Below, in pieces: positions 8,900 through 16,375 of a stretch of 64,000 nucleotides of DNA. Location: the NCBI GenBank assembly GCA_942493035.1, contig OW818666.1, forward strand, positions 806,001 through 870,000, written 5' to 3'. The position numbers were made by a program, and so were the translations under genes. Within the stretch, counting starts at the first letter, position 1; each line of letters starts with the position of its first letter. The notes beneath the pieces are model-generated. The model did no database searches, was not told where the DNA came from, and saw only the letters and a list, made by a program, of their open reading frames with translations. The stretch is from WRGT01 sp942493035 (GTDB lineage Bacteria > Spirochaetota > UBA4802 > UBA5550).

Positions 8900-10156
8900 T
8901 TATAGTTGGAATTCATCCCCGAATTTTTTCTTTATAGCTTTGAACGCATCATCAACGATATCCCAGGTCTTTTTTATATCTTTATCATCGTGTGCCGTTG
9001 AGATAAACCAGTTGTGGTGAGATGTGAAATATGCACCCCGCTTTGTACACTCGGCACACCACTCCTGGTGTAGCATAAGGCTCGGGTCGTTTGTAATTCT
9101 CAAATACGGCATTGATGGTGCACCGGAAGTTTTCAGATCGTATCCGTATGTTGATGCAATCTTAACCATTCCGCTGAGAAGTTTCTCCCCCTGTTTCAGC
9201 ATGATTGCCGGAGCATTCATCTTCTTCATCTCCTTAAGATTTGCAAGAGCTGCAGCCATGGGAACTGCTGAAAACCAGTAGCTCCCCGTAAAAAAAACTT
9301 TAGACGCGGCATTCATCAGGTCTTTTGATCCCACAAGGGCTGATATGGGGTAACCATTTGCCAGAGCTTTACAGTAACAGATCAGGTCGCTCTTATAACC
9401 AAAGAACTCATTCGAACCGCGCATATTCAGCCTGAATCCTGCGCGGATATCGTCAGTAATAATTACAATTCCCTCTCTGCGGCAGATTTTTTCAATAGAT
9501 TGCCAGTAGCCTTCAGCGGGGTATTCATTATCGCAGAAAACCGGATGATGGTATGGCGATGAGATGAAACACGCAATTTTTCCTCTGTACTCTGAAACTG
9601 TTTTTTCAAACTGTGCAATATCGTTCCACTTCACGGAGAGTACATTTTTTTTATCATCATCGATTACACCATGATGACCTTCGGCCTGCATCCATGGAGA
9701 AACTCCGTGATATCCTCCGGAGACCATCAGTATTTTATCACGTCCTGTTGCTGCGCGTGCTATCATTACAGCGTAATTCGTTACATCACCGCCGTTTTTA
9801 GCAAAGAATGCCCAGTCGGCACATGGAATCAGTTCTGTCATATATTCTGCAAGTTCAACCATTACGGGAGGAACTGCTGTAGTACAGTTCCCCAGTTTAG
9901 TCTGCTTTGCTGCAGCAGCTTCAACTTTCGGATTCCCGTAACCTGTAACCATAGGGCCGTACGCGCACATGTAATCTATAAATTCATTTCCGTCTATATC
10001 CCATATGCGTGAGCCCTTCGCTTTCGCCGTGTAGAACGGGTAGGCAGTTGCCGGAACAAGCGGTGATGGACTATAGTGCCCGTAAATACCGCATGGAATA
10101 ATCTCTGCAGCTTTTTTAAATAATGCGTGTGACTTTTTATAATTATAAATTTTCAT
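8900..10156 (-). CDS. Class III aminotransferase (glutamate-1-semialdehyde aminomutase-like)
   Basis: A 418-residue PLP enzyme of fold type I. I see GGYHG (residues 147-151), the PLP ring-contacting aspartates in ITDDIRAGFR (Asp235/236), the Schiff-base lysine Lys263 in YCKALANGYPISALVG, and TGSYWFSAVPMAAALA near 291. These match the aminomutase-like branch of class III. The genuine haem-pathway enzyme would be expected beside hem genes. Here the neighbours are a transketolase and SCP2-like proteins, so I infer that it aminates a ketone or aldehyde made by that transketolase. The gene begins 10 bp after the SCP2-like gene and ends 11 bp before the transketolase N-subunit. It has unusually many cysteines and aromatics for the family. 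Confidence 0.85.
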   Translation of the reverse strand: MKIYNYKKSHALFKKAAEIIPCGIYGHYSPSPLVPATAYPFYTAKAKGSRIWDIDGNEFIDYMCAYGPMVTGYGNPKVEAAAAKQTKLGNCTTAVPPVMVELAEYMTELIPCADWAFFAKNGGDVTNYAVMIARAATGRDKILMVSGGYHGVSPWMQAEGHHGVIDDDKKNVLSVKWNDIAQFEKTVSEYRGKIACFISSPYHHPVFCDNEYPAEGYWQSIEKICRREGIVIITDDIRAGFRLNMRGSNEFFGYKSDLICYCKALANGYPISALVGSKDLMNAASKVFFTGSYWFSAVPMAAALANLKEMKKMNAPAIMLKQGEKLLSGMVKIASTYGYDLKTSGAPSMPYLRITNDPSLMLHQEWCAECTKRGAYFTSHHNWFISTAHDDKDIKKTWDIVDDAFKAIKKKFGDEFQL

Positions 10157-10166
10157 CTATTACTCC

Positions 10167-10928
10167 TCAGGATATATATTCCGGAATTCTATCTAGCAGC
10201 AGGGATGTTGCATCGAGCATGGGGATCACCCCTTTGATCACGACATCACCCGTGGCAATAGCAGTAAATGCATCTGTTTTACCGTTCAGGAAGGCATTTG
10301 CTATCTTTACATTTTTCATCGCCATTACTGCCGATGGTTTGTCTGCTTTACCTTTCTGTGATGTAATTCTTTCATGGCTGAATGTAATGTTTACGGAGTG
10401 AAAGTCCGGGAGTATCTTCATCTCAATAATCCCCTCCGGCATGTGAGATGCTATGATTTTACCTGTTTTGTCATAACCCGCTATCTCTGGGATTGCAAAG
10501 GCTGCTGTATTCATGAGCATTATGGTATTGATTTTAAGATAATTCTCATTTTTAAGAAGGTTATCGTCCGGTTTGAGGTAGTATGCAAGGCGATCTGTAA
10601 GTTTAGGAAACTCTTTCGTGAGAAATCCGATTTTTGTAATTCCCTTCAGCGGGATGGGATTTGCAGTTCCATCAAACATTTTATTCAGATGGAGAGGGGA
10701 AAAGAAGTATAGAATTATTGATGGACTTTTCATCCGTCCCTGTCCGACAGTACATTTTCCATTTGCAAATTCAACAAAAGCCCGCGGTCCTTTTCTGACA
10801 ATAAATTGAATTGAAAGATTCCAATTACTTATCAGCTCTTTCATTTCTTTGTCATGTACAGTCAGATCCTCCAGATTTTTAATTACCGCGTAGAGATTAA
10901 GGTTTGCTTTGATAAGATTAAAGTTCAT
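10167..10928 (-). CDS. SCP2-like protein, first gene of operon
   Basis: About 253 residues, soluble, with two SCP2-like segments (KGPRAFVEFANGKCTVGQG followed by PSIILYFFSPLHLNKMFDG; later VNITFSHER followed by FTAIATGDVVIKGVIPMLD). It is a distant paralogue of the 6227-7003 product, which has the same order of segments. An in-frame ATG exists at 11006. I prefer 10928 because AAGAGG lies just upstream of it, and because the 11006 codon falls inside a palindrome placed directly below a good -10 box. As promoter-proximal gene it is the first product of the transketolase/aminotransferase operon. Lipid or acyl binding is inferred from the family. Confidence 0.6.
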   Translation of the reverse strand: MNFNLIKANLNLYAVIKNLEDLTVHDKEMKELISNWNLSIQFIVRKGPRAFVEFANGKCTVGQGRMKSPSIILYFFSPLHLNKMFDGTANPIPLKGITKIGFLTKEFPKLTDRLAYYLKPDDNLLKNENYLKINTIMLMNTAAFAIPEIAGYDKTGKIIASHMPEGIIEMKILPDFHSVNITFSHERITSQKGKADKPSAVMAMKNVKIANAFLNGKTDAFTAIATGDVVIKGVIPMLDATSLLLDRIPEYIS

Positions 10929-10991
10929 GAAAACCTCTTTTAAGTGATTTTTTATTCCGTTAATATTTAATTGAAAAACAGATTCAGTGAG

Positions 10992-11005
10992 TGAGCAATC
11001 GCTCA
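10992..11005. promoter_or_regulatory. Candidate operator (inverted repeat) for operon
   Basis: TGAGC-AATC-GCTCA is a perfect 5-bp inverted repeat, with a further TGAG extension on one side (10987-11006). It lies immediately downstream of the predicted -10 box, where repressor binding would block initiation. TetR-family operators often have this size and TGAG/CTCA flavour. Binding by the 5407-6099 product is inferred. Confidence 0.5.
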
Positions 11006-11006
11006 T

Positions 11007-11034
11007 ATTGTAAACGGTTAATTTAATTTGTCAA
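11007..11034 (-). promoter_or_regulatory. Sigma70-type promoter for SCP2/aminotransferase/transketolase operon
   Basis: On the minus strand there is TTGACA (11029-11034), a 16-bp spacer, and TACAAT (11007-11012). This is close to consensus, with the first gene about 80 bp downstream. It is the only convincing promoter upstream of the five-gene run, consistent with one operon. Confidence 0.65.
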
Positions 11035-11171
11035 TCCAAGAAAGTAAAATTAATGAGTTTATCAGGATTTTTTAAATATCTGTAATTTATGTTTTTTGTC
11101 GGGTTATGCTGTAATATCTTTCCTGTCTGAGGCGGCGAGGGTAATTCAGTATTTTAAATACCGGGGGGCAC

Positions 11172-11205
11172 TTTTTGTAATAATTATCGCGAATTATTAC
11201 AAAAA
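11172..11205. terminator. Bidirectional-type hairpin after methyltransferase gene
   Basis: TTTTTGTAATAATT and AATTATTACAAAAA form a perfect 14-bp stem around a GC-containing loop. T-runs lie on either strand. It lies about 75 bp downstream of the minus-strand methyltransferase stop, so it may end that operon; the stem itself is AT-rich and therefore weak. Confidence 0.45.
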
Positions 11206-11277
11206 CTCAATGAATGCTCTAAGGGTATAAGTATATTGTTGTGACCAAATTGATTTTTACTGGTAATAAATCCTGCT

Positions 11278-12159
11278 TTACTTAACCGCATAAACAACCA
11301 TCGAACTGGTCATTGCAAAATTACCAAAATGAATTTTACTCTTCATATGATAAGATGAGATTCTCCACCATGCAGCGTAATCTGAGAATTTTTTGAAACT
11401 CCCGCGAGATTTCATAAGTTTCGGTATGAGTCCGAATTCAACAGGGTAGTATATTTTTATTTTACTGAAACCTGCGGATTTAAGCAGCATTGTAAGATTC
11501 TCTGCAGTAAAATATGAGAGATGTCCCGGCATGAAATATTCATATTTTTCACCGAGATCTTTCGCCTGTTTACCGTTCATATTCGCGGTCTGCACGACAA
11601 GAACTCCGCCAGGCCGAAGAAGCTTAAAGCATTCATTTACCGCAGAAACAGGATCAGCCAGATGCTCAATCAATTCAATCATCGTGATAGCCGAGAAAAA
11701 ATCATTATTAAACCGGTGATTTTCCAGAGTACCGTGATGAATATTCCCGCCGAATATCTTATTAGCATGCGAATATGCGTAGTCCGACAATTCGATTCCA
11801 TAAGGAGTGAAATACTTTGACGCAGATTCGAGTAAACCTCCGAATGAACACCCTACATCGAGAAAATTACCATTTTTTACATACTTACGTATAATATTAA
11901 TCCGTTTATTCCATACGTACTGTGAGTATTTTTTAATTTCACGTTCGTCAATATACGAGTAGTCGGCTCTCCCTTTGAAGTATTCTTCCGAGTAGAATTT
12001 TTCAATTACATCATCTGTAAAGAGCGGATTCATAAATATAAATCTGCAGTCATTACAGCAGTCTACATGAAACTTCAGTTTGTATCTGTCTATGTGATAT
12101 TTATTGTTAATTGCAATGCTTCCGCAGAGAGGGCAGTGCTGTATATTTTCTTTAAACAT
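11278..12159 (-). CDS. Class I SAM methyltransferase with N-terminal zinc-type cysteines
   Basis: A 293-residue protein. The N-terminus has a four-cysteine pattern (CPLCG near residue 9, then CCNDC near 34) that suits a zinc ribbon. It is followed by FMNPLFTDDVIEKFYSEEYF, common in methyltransferases acting on sugars or polyketides. The SAM motif is FLDVGCSFGGLLE, with MIELIEHLADP and LRPGGVLVVQT later, which is the Methyltransf_23 pattern. No signal peptide is present. Its start directly follows the stop of the transglutaminase-like gene, so they are co-translated. The substrate is unknown; a sugar or glycan precursor is typical of the architecture. Confidence 0.8.
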   Translation of the reverse strand: MFKENIQHCPLCGSIAINNKYHIDRYKLKFHVDCCNDCRFIFMNPLFTDDVIEKFYSEEYFKGRADYSYIDEREIKKYSQYVWNKRINIIRKYVKNGNFLDVGCSFGGLLESASKYFTPYGIELSDYAYSHANKIFGGNIHHGTLENHRFNNDFFSAITMIELIEHLADPVSAVNECFKLLRPGGVLVVQTANMNGKQAKDLGEKYEYFMPGHLSYFTAENLTMLLKSAGFSKIKIYYPVEFGLIPKLMKSRGSFKKFSDYAAWWRISSYHMKSKIHFGNFAMTSSMVVYAVK

Positions 12160-12852
12160 TCAGATTATATCTTCCTTCATAAAGTCGAGTCCGCCATGTT
12201 TCTCTTTATCTTCAATAATTTTCTTCCATCCGGCAACGCGTTCTTTTCCGTAAGCTTCCTCCCATGCTTTAACTATGCGGTCAACGGGGATATCGGAAAA
12301 CTCACCATGATAAGCAACATACTCCATATATCTCGACTTGTCAGAGTTGTATTCCTGAAAAATCGAGTCATGTAAACCGTCAAAGCCAAGCGGCGGGACT
12401 TTGTGCAGAGCGCATAATTCCGCATTAAATGCCGGAGTTGCTTTTACCCATCTCCCCTCCAGCCATAATTCACTATAACCGTGATAAGAAACCATATCCG
12501 ATCCGAGATACTCAAGGAGCTGCCTTGTTGAGAGATGATTCTTTACAGTTGCAAATCCTATTCTCGAAGGAATACCCGCTGCTCTTGCAACTGCGCACAA
12601 GAGACCGGCTTTGGTGATGCAGAAACCCTGTCCCGCCTTAATTACATTGCTGGCCATATAGTGTTCAGGTTTGTAGAAGGGGAGGTATGGATTGTATCTT
12701 ATATCATCTCTTACACGCAGATAGAGCCTGATCGCTTTCTCTGTATAAGTGATGTTGTCGTTTCCGATGATATCTCTCATATAGGCAATAACTTCATCAC
12801 TGTCACTGTCGATGATGTCTGTAGGTGTGAGAAATTTTTCTAAATCGATCAT
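12160..12852 (-). CDS. Transglutaminase-like cysteine protease-fold protein
   Basis: A 230-residue protein with a transglutaminase core. The catalytic cysteine lies in GQGFCITKAGLLCAVARAAG, followed by the invariant GIPSR. The histidine lies in SYHGYSELWLEGRW. Where most members have an acidic residue after the next strand, this one reads VKATPAFN, so the third catalytic position may be Asn rather than Asp. No signal peptide is present. It is translationally linked to the methyltransferase immediately downstream. The family includes amide-bond hydrolases and transferases; the target here is unknown. The upstream 150 bp shows no repeat and separates it from the divergent exonuclease gene. Confidence 0.75.
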   Translation of the reverse strand: MIDLEKFLTPTDIIDSDSDEVIAYMRDIIGNDNITYTEKAIRLYLRVRDDIRYNPYLPFYKPEHYMASNVIKAGQGFCITKAGLLCAVARAAGIPSRIGFATVKNHLSTRQLLEYLGSDMVSYHGYSELWLEGRWVKATPAFNAELCALHKVPPLGFDGLHDSIFQEYNSDKSRYMEYVAYHGEFSDIPVDRIVKAWEEAYGKERVAGWKKIIEDKEKHGGLDFMKEDII

Positions 12853-13005
12853 ATGGAATCCTTTTTGATTTTTTTTGAGTATTATGATATGGAGTCATTA
12901 AGTCAAGAAAATATCCTCCTGTGCGAGGATGAATTTTGATTTACATATTCATTCAGGTTGTAAATTGTGAAAAAGTAATAATTCATATATAAAGGAGCGG
13001 TCTAA

Positions 13006-13767
13006 ATGAAAATAGTGTCATGGAATGTAAACGGAATACGGTCGGTAATTACCAAGGGATTTGACAGCTTTCTTAAGACAGAGAAGCCTGATATTATCTG
13101 CCTTCAGGAGATAAAGGCGGAAGAATCACAGGTGGCTTTTGGATTTGAAGATTATCCTTATAAATACTGGAATTCTGCAGTAAAGAAGGGCTATTCCGGA
13201 ACAGCTGTATTTTCAAAGGATGAGCCTGTATCAGTTGTCAAAGAACTGGGGATGGAGAAACATGACGGTGAGGGCCGGGTAATCACGCTTGAATTTAAAA
13301 AATTCTGGCTTGTGAACGTTTATGTCCCGAACTCAAAGCGCGGACTTGAACGTCTCGATTACCGTCAGAAGAGCTGGGATGTGGACTTCCTCTCATACTT
13401 AAAAAAACTTGAGAAAAAGAAACCTGTAGTAGTCTGCGGAGATTTTAATGTTGCTCATAAGGAGATTGACCTTACCAATCCTAAAACCAATGTAAAAAAT
13501 GCCGGATTTACACCGGAGGAACGCGAAGGATTTGATAATCTTGTAGATTCCGGGTTTGTCGATACATTCCGCGAGTTTACAAAGGATGGAGGACACTATA
13601 CATGGTGGAGCAATTTTGCAAATTCAAGAGAGAGGAATATCGGATGGCGTATTGATTATTTCCTCGTATCAAAAAAGATTATGCCGGATATAAAAAAATC
13701 TTACATTCTTCCTTCAGTTCTGGGATCAGACCATGCTCCTATTGTTGTTGAAGCTGATTTGTCATAG
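13006..13767 (+). CDS. xth: Exodeoxyribonuclease III
   Basis: A 253-residue AP endonuclease/3'-5' exonuclease of the ExoIII family, acting in base-excision repair. The order of motifs is intact: SWNVNGIRS, CLQEIKAE (metal-binding Glu), NVYVPNS, GDFNVAHKEIDL, then RIDYFLVS and GSDHAPIV near the C-terminus with the catalytic Asp-His. A strong AAAGGAG ribosome site precedes the ATG. It is a single gene transcribed away from the transglutaminase-like operon and followed by a type A repeat. Length and motifs are normal for the family, so function is secure; only the exact paralogue name (xth or exoA) is uncertain. Confidence 0.93.
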   Translation: MKIVSWNVNGIRSVITKGFDSFLKTEKPDIICLQEIKAEESQVAFGFEDYPYKYWNSAVKKGYSGTAVFSKDEPVSVVKELGMEKHDGEGRVITLEFKKFWLVNVYVPNSKRGLERLDYRQKSWDVDFLSYLKKLEKKKPVVVCGDFNVAHKEIDLTNPKTNVKNAGFTPEEREGFDNLVDSGFVDTFREFTKDGGHYTWWSNFANSRERNIGWRIDYFLVSKKIMPDIKKSYILPSVLGSDHAPIVVEADLS

Positions 13768-13794
13768 ATGCATTGGTGGTTATTTCAAAAGAAA

Positions 13795-13891
13795 GTTGTA
13801 TAGTAAAAACTGGAATAATATATCCCCACCGCCATTCTGCGGCGGGGATAATTGAGTTTTTTTAATTTATAGAGTTAAGGAATAAATACCG
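13795..13891 (+). repeat. Type A palindromic repeat, left arm decayed
   Basis: The core CCCCACCGCCATTCTGCGGCGGGG is followed by ATAATTGAGTTTTTTTAATTT and GTTAAGGAATAAATACCG. The right half is intact; the left arm (GTTGTATAGTAAAAACTGG) is much altered. It lies between the exonuclease stop and the HAD gene. Confidence 0.7.
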
Positions 13892-13938
13892 TAAATGATT
13901 TGTCATAAATCAGGAAAAAGCGGGATAATAAACAGAGT

Positions 13939-14589
13939 ATGAAAAAGTATAAACATATAATATTCGATCTCGACGGAACTCTCTCCGATCCGGGGATTGG
14001 AATAACAAATTCAATAATGTATTCTTTAAAGAAATTCGGTATAGAGGCTGAACGTCCGGAGTTGTATAAATTTATTGGTCCCCCTCTGCGCGAATCGTTT
14101 AATTTATATTACGGATTCGACAAAGAGCAGGCAGAACAGGCTGTTGTGTATTACAGGGAGTACTTCTCGGAGAAGGGAATGTATGAAAACGAACTCTATC
14201 CCGGCATACACAATCTTCTTGAAGAACTTAATCATCAGAACCAGAAGCTTTATGTGGCTACGTCCAAACCGCAGGAGTATTCATTACGGATTCTAGAACA
14301 TTTCGATATCCTGCAGTTCTTCACTCTGGTATCCGGAAGCAACATGGACGGAACAATGAGCGCGAAGAGTGATTTAATAGAAAGAATTATACCCGTGATT
14401 AATAATGATGAACTCATCGAAACAATAATGATCGGCGACCGGAGATACGACATCGAAGGGGCAAGCCATCACAATATAGATTCCGCCGCAGTTTTATACG
14501 GCTATGGTGAGAGATCTGAACTTGAAGAGGTCCAACCGACTTATTTGATCGATTCTACCGCAAAGCTGGCAGCACTTCTCCTCGGATGA
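13939..14589 (+). CDS. HAD-family phosphatase, phosphoglycolate phosphatase-like
   Basis: A 216-residue HAD hydrolase of the Gph/PGMB-like subgroup. Motif I is FDLDGTLSDP with the nucleophile Asp. A helical cap follows. Motif II lies at YVATSKP (Thr/Ser), motif III lysine at AKSDLIERI, and motif IV at MIGDRRYDIEGA. The SDPGIGITNSI context is typical of the 5'-nucleotidase/phosphoglycolate phosphatase cluster. The ribosome site is weak. It stands alone after a type A repeat. The substrate cannot be fixed from sequence; phosphoglycolate, nucleotides and small sugar phosphates are all plausible. Confidence 0.85.
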   Translation: MKKYKHIIFDLDGTLSDPGIGITNSIMYSLKKFGIEAERPELYKFIGPPLRESFNLYYGFDKEQAEQAVVYYREYFSEKGMYENELYPGIHNLLEELNHQNQKLYVATSKPQEYSLRILEHFDILQFFTLVSGSNMDGTMSAKSDLIERIIPVINNDELIETIMIGDRRYDIEGASHHNIDSAAVLYGYGERSELEEVQPTYLIDSTAKLAALLLG

Positions 14590-14665
14590 AATATTTATAT
14601 TATAACTGAATTATTTTTAAAAATTTATAATCTTCCATCGTATATATAATAAAGGGGGATTTATA

Positions 14666-15220
14666 ATGACTGAAATTATTCCGGACGAAATCATTGTAAA
14701 TAAGATTTATCTATTCCGCGGCGTTAAAGTTATGCTCGACCGCGATCTTGCTGAGCTTTATCAGGTAGAGACAAAACGTCTTAACGAGCAGGTGAAAAGA
14801 AATATAATCCGGTTTCCTCTGGATTTTATGTTTCAGCTGGATAAGGATGAGTTTGAGGATTTGAAGTCGCAATATGCGACTTCAAGTTGGGGCGGAGTGA
14901 GGAAGTTGCCATACGTTTTTACAGAACATGGTATTTTAATGTTATCAAATGTGTTAAATAGTGAAAGAGCAATTAGTGTAAGTATTCAGATTATAAGAGC
15001 ATTTACCAGACTTCGTCAGTTGCTTTCTACCCAGGATGAGATCAAAAAGAAAATTGAATCGATGGAGAAAAAATACGATAGTCAGTTTAAAATCGTATTT
15101 GATGCAATAAACGTATCTGTCTATAAACTGGTAGTAAAGTGTATTTCCCCCGCGCCTTGGCGCGGGGGAAATACTAATTTTTTGCCATTTTTGATCACTT
15201 TTTCAGGATTTGCAGTTTGA
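14666..15220 (+). CDS. ORF6N domain DNA-binding protein with altered C-terminus
   Basis: A 184-residue protein. Residues 10-95 match the ORF6N domain (YLFRGVKVMLDRDLAELYQV, KRLNEQVKRN, FPLDFMFQL, LPYVFTEHGILMLSNVL), which is found in phage and accessory genes and is thought to bind DNA. A helical region IQIIRAFTRLRQLL and a coiled coil follow. The usual tail seems replaced after FDAI: the last 25 or so codons run through a perfect GC palindrome (15141-15174) and read as CISPAPWRGG plus hydrophobics. This suggests insertion of a repeat that truncated and re-tailed the gene. A strong AAAGGGGG ribosome site is present. It may be a domesticated phage remnant; its role is unknown. Confidence 0.8.
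   Translation: MTEIIPDEIIVNKIYLFRGVKVMLDRDLAELYQVETKRLNEQVKRNIIRFPLDFMFQLDKDEFEDLKSQYATSSWGGVRKLPYVFTEHGILMLSNVLNSERAISVSIQIIRAFTRLRQLLSTQDEIKKKIESMEKKYDSQFKIVFDAINVSVYKLVVKCISPAPWRGGNTNFLPFLITFSGFAV
15141..15174. repeat. Perfect GC palindrome inside ORF6N gene end
   Basis: A 15-bp perfect stem GTATTTCCCCCGCGC / GCGCGGGGGAAATAC with a CTTG loop. It lies within the reading frame and encodes the odd C-terminal residues. The GC core resembles the hairpins of the intergenic repeats. Confidence 0.7.
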
Positions 15221-15241
15221 AAACAGTTTTTTGCTTTACTA

Positions 15242-15368
15242 ATGAGACATAATCCATTAAAAATTTTGAGGGTCAGAGCCCTGTTTGTATATTTTTATGC
15301 TCTGACCTTCGAAAAGCCTCTCTGAATTAGGGGTCAGAGCCTTCAGGACAAAAAAAGTTATGTCTCAT
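15242..15368. repeat. Inverted repeat flanking GGTCAGAGCC copies
   Basis: ATGAGACATAA at 15242 and TTATGTCTCAT at 15358 form exact inverted ends. Between them GGGTCAGAGCC occurs twice (near 15270 and 15331), with GCTCTGACC in inverse between them. Motifs of this kind often border REP-associated or IS200-like elements, but no transposase frame is present here. The block occupies most of the flgB upstream gap. Confidence 0.5.
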
Positions 15369-15441
15369 GAAAAAAAGTTCTTATGGAATTTTCATTTTTA
15401 CCGAACATGAATGTAGACAGGTATACTTAGAGAGGTTGGCA

Positions 15442-15870
15442 ATGTTTGAAACAAGCGGCATGATGGGGACAAACTATTTACTGGAACGATCGCTCGATAC
15501 GGAATCGCTCAGAAAAAAAGTAATCTCGGATAATATTGCGAATGTGGATGTACCTTATTTCAAAAGAAGCGAAGTCAATTTTGAGAGTGAATTGAACAGA
15601 GCAATTAAAAATAATGCAAATAATTCTGAAAAGCTCCCTGCCATTATGACAGATGAGAAGCATATACCTTTTTTTATTGAACAGGATATCCGTGCAGTCG
15701 AGCCTAGAATCAATCATGACTACACAACATCGTACAGAAATGACGGGAATAACGTCGATATAGAGAAAGAGATGGTCGATTCATCTAAGAACATGATGAG
15801 ATACAACGCACTTGTGAGCGGACTGAATCATAATTACAAAATGATTAAGATGGCTATCAAGGCCAGTTAA
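15442..15870 (+). CDS. flgB: Flagellar basal-body rod protein FlgB
   Basis: A 142-residue proximal rod component. It begins MFETSGMMGTNYLLERSLD and carries the rod-family N-terminal motif RKKVISDNIANVDVPYFKR. The tail YNALVSGLNHNYKMIKMAIK is the conserved C-terminal helix. A frame upstream could start at 15367, but the extra 25 residues are unlike FlgB and run into the inverted repeat; GAGAGG lies before 15442. The rod in spirochaetes joins the inner-membrane ring to the periplasmic filament. FlgB opens the flagellar block, followed by flgC after 22 bp. Confidence 0.93.
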   Translation: MFETSGMMGTNYLLERSLDTESLRKKVISDNIANVDVPYFKRSEVNFESELNRAIKNNANNSEKLPAIMTDEKHIPFFIEQDIRAVEPRINHDYTTSYRNDGNNVDIEKEMVDSSKNMMRYNALVSGLNHNYKMIKMAIKAS

Positions 15871-15892
15871 TTAGCAGATAAGAGGATTTAAT

Positions 15893-16360
15893 ATGGGAAT
15901 GTTTGATAGTTTTAATATAGCATCTACCGGTCTTACTGCACAGAGACTCAGGATGGATGTAATAAGTGATAATATAGCAAATGCGACTACTACCCGTACA
16001 ACCGAGGGGGATGGTCCTTATGCGCGGAAGAGGGCAATTTTTGCGCCCATCAATGACAGACCAAGCTACAAGTCTCCGCTGGTGCCCGAAGGGATTGATC
16101 ACGGAGTCGGCAAGGGTGTACGAATTGTAAAGATAGAGAAGGATAGTGCTCCATTCCGTCTGGTTTATGACCCATCTCACCCTGATGCAATAGCAACCGG
16201 ACCGGAGCAGGGTTATGTGAGAATGCCTAATGTCAATGTCGTAACTGAGATGACAGATCTTATTTCGGCTTCAAGATCCTATGAAGCAAACGTAATGATT
16301 GTAAATAACGCAAAATCGATGTTCGCAAAGGCTCTTGAGATAGGAAGAGTCGGAGCTTAA
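15893..16360 (+). CDS. flgC: Flagellar basal-body rod protein FlgC
   Basis: A 155-residue proximal rod protein. The N-terminus MGMFDSFNIASTGLTAQRLR is followed by the rod signature MDVISDNIANATTTRT. The C-terminal NVVTEMTDLISASRSYEANV and NNAKSMFAKALEIG are typical. An AGAGGA ribosome site is upstream. Length and motifs are normal for the family. It sits between flgB and a short unrecognised ORF with its own strong ribosome site, where fliE would directly follow in the usual order. The product assembles with FlgB, FliE, FlgF and FlgG on the MS ring. Confidence 0.94.
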   Translation: MGMFDSFNIASTGLTAQRLRMDVISDNIANATTTRTTEGDGPYARKRAIFAPINDRPSYKSPLVPEGIDHGVGKGVRIVKIEKDSAPFRLVYDPSHPDAIATGPEQGYVRMPNVNVVTEMTDLISASRSYEANVMIVNNAKSMFAKALEIGRVGA

Positions 16361-16375
16361 TAAAGGAGGAGTATC

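Noticed and set aside
8900..10156. Haem-pathway glutamate-1-semialdehyde aminomutase (hemL)
   Set aside because: No hem gene is adjacent, and the operon partners are transketolase and SCP2-like genes; only the fold subgroup is shared.
10929..11006. Earlier start of the SCP2-like gene at 11006
   Set aside because: The codon lies in the palindrome directly below the -10 box and has no ribosome site, whereas 10928 has AAGAGG.
13795..13891. Small RNA gene between xth and the HAD gene
   Set aside because: The stretch is a decayed type A repeat; no promoter-terminator pair was seen.
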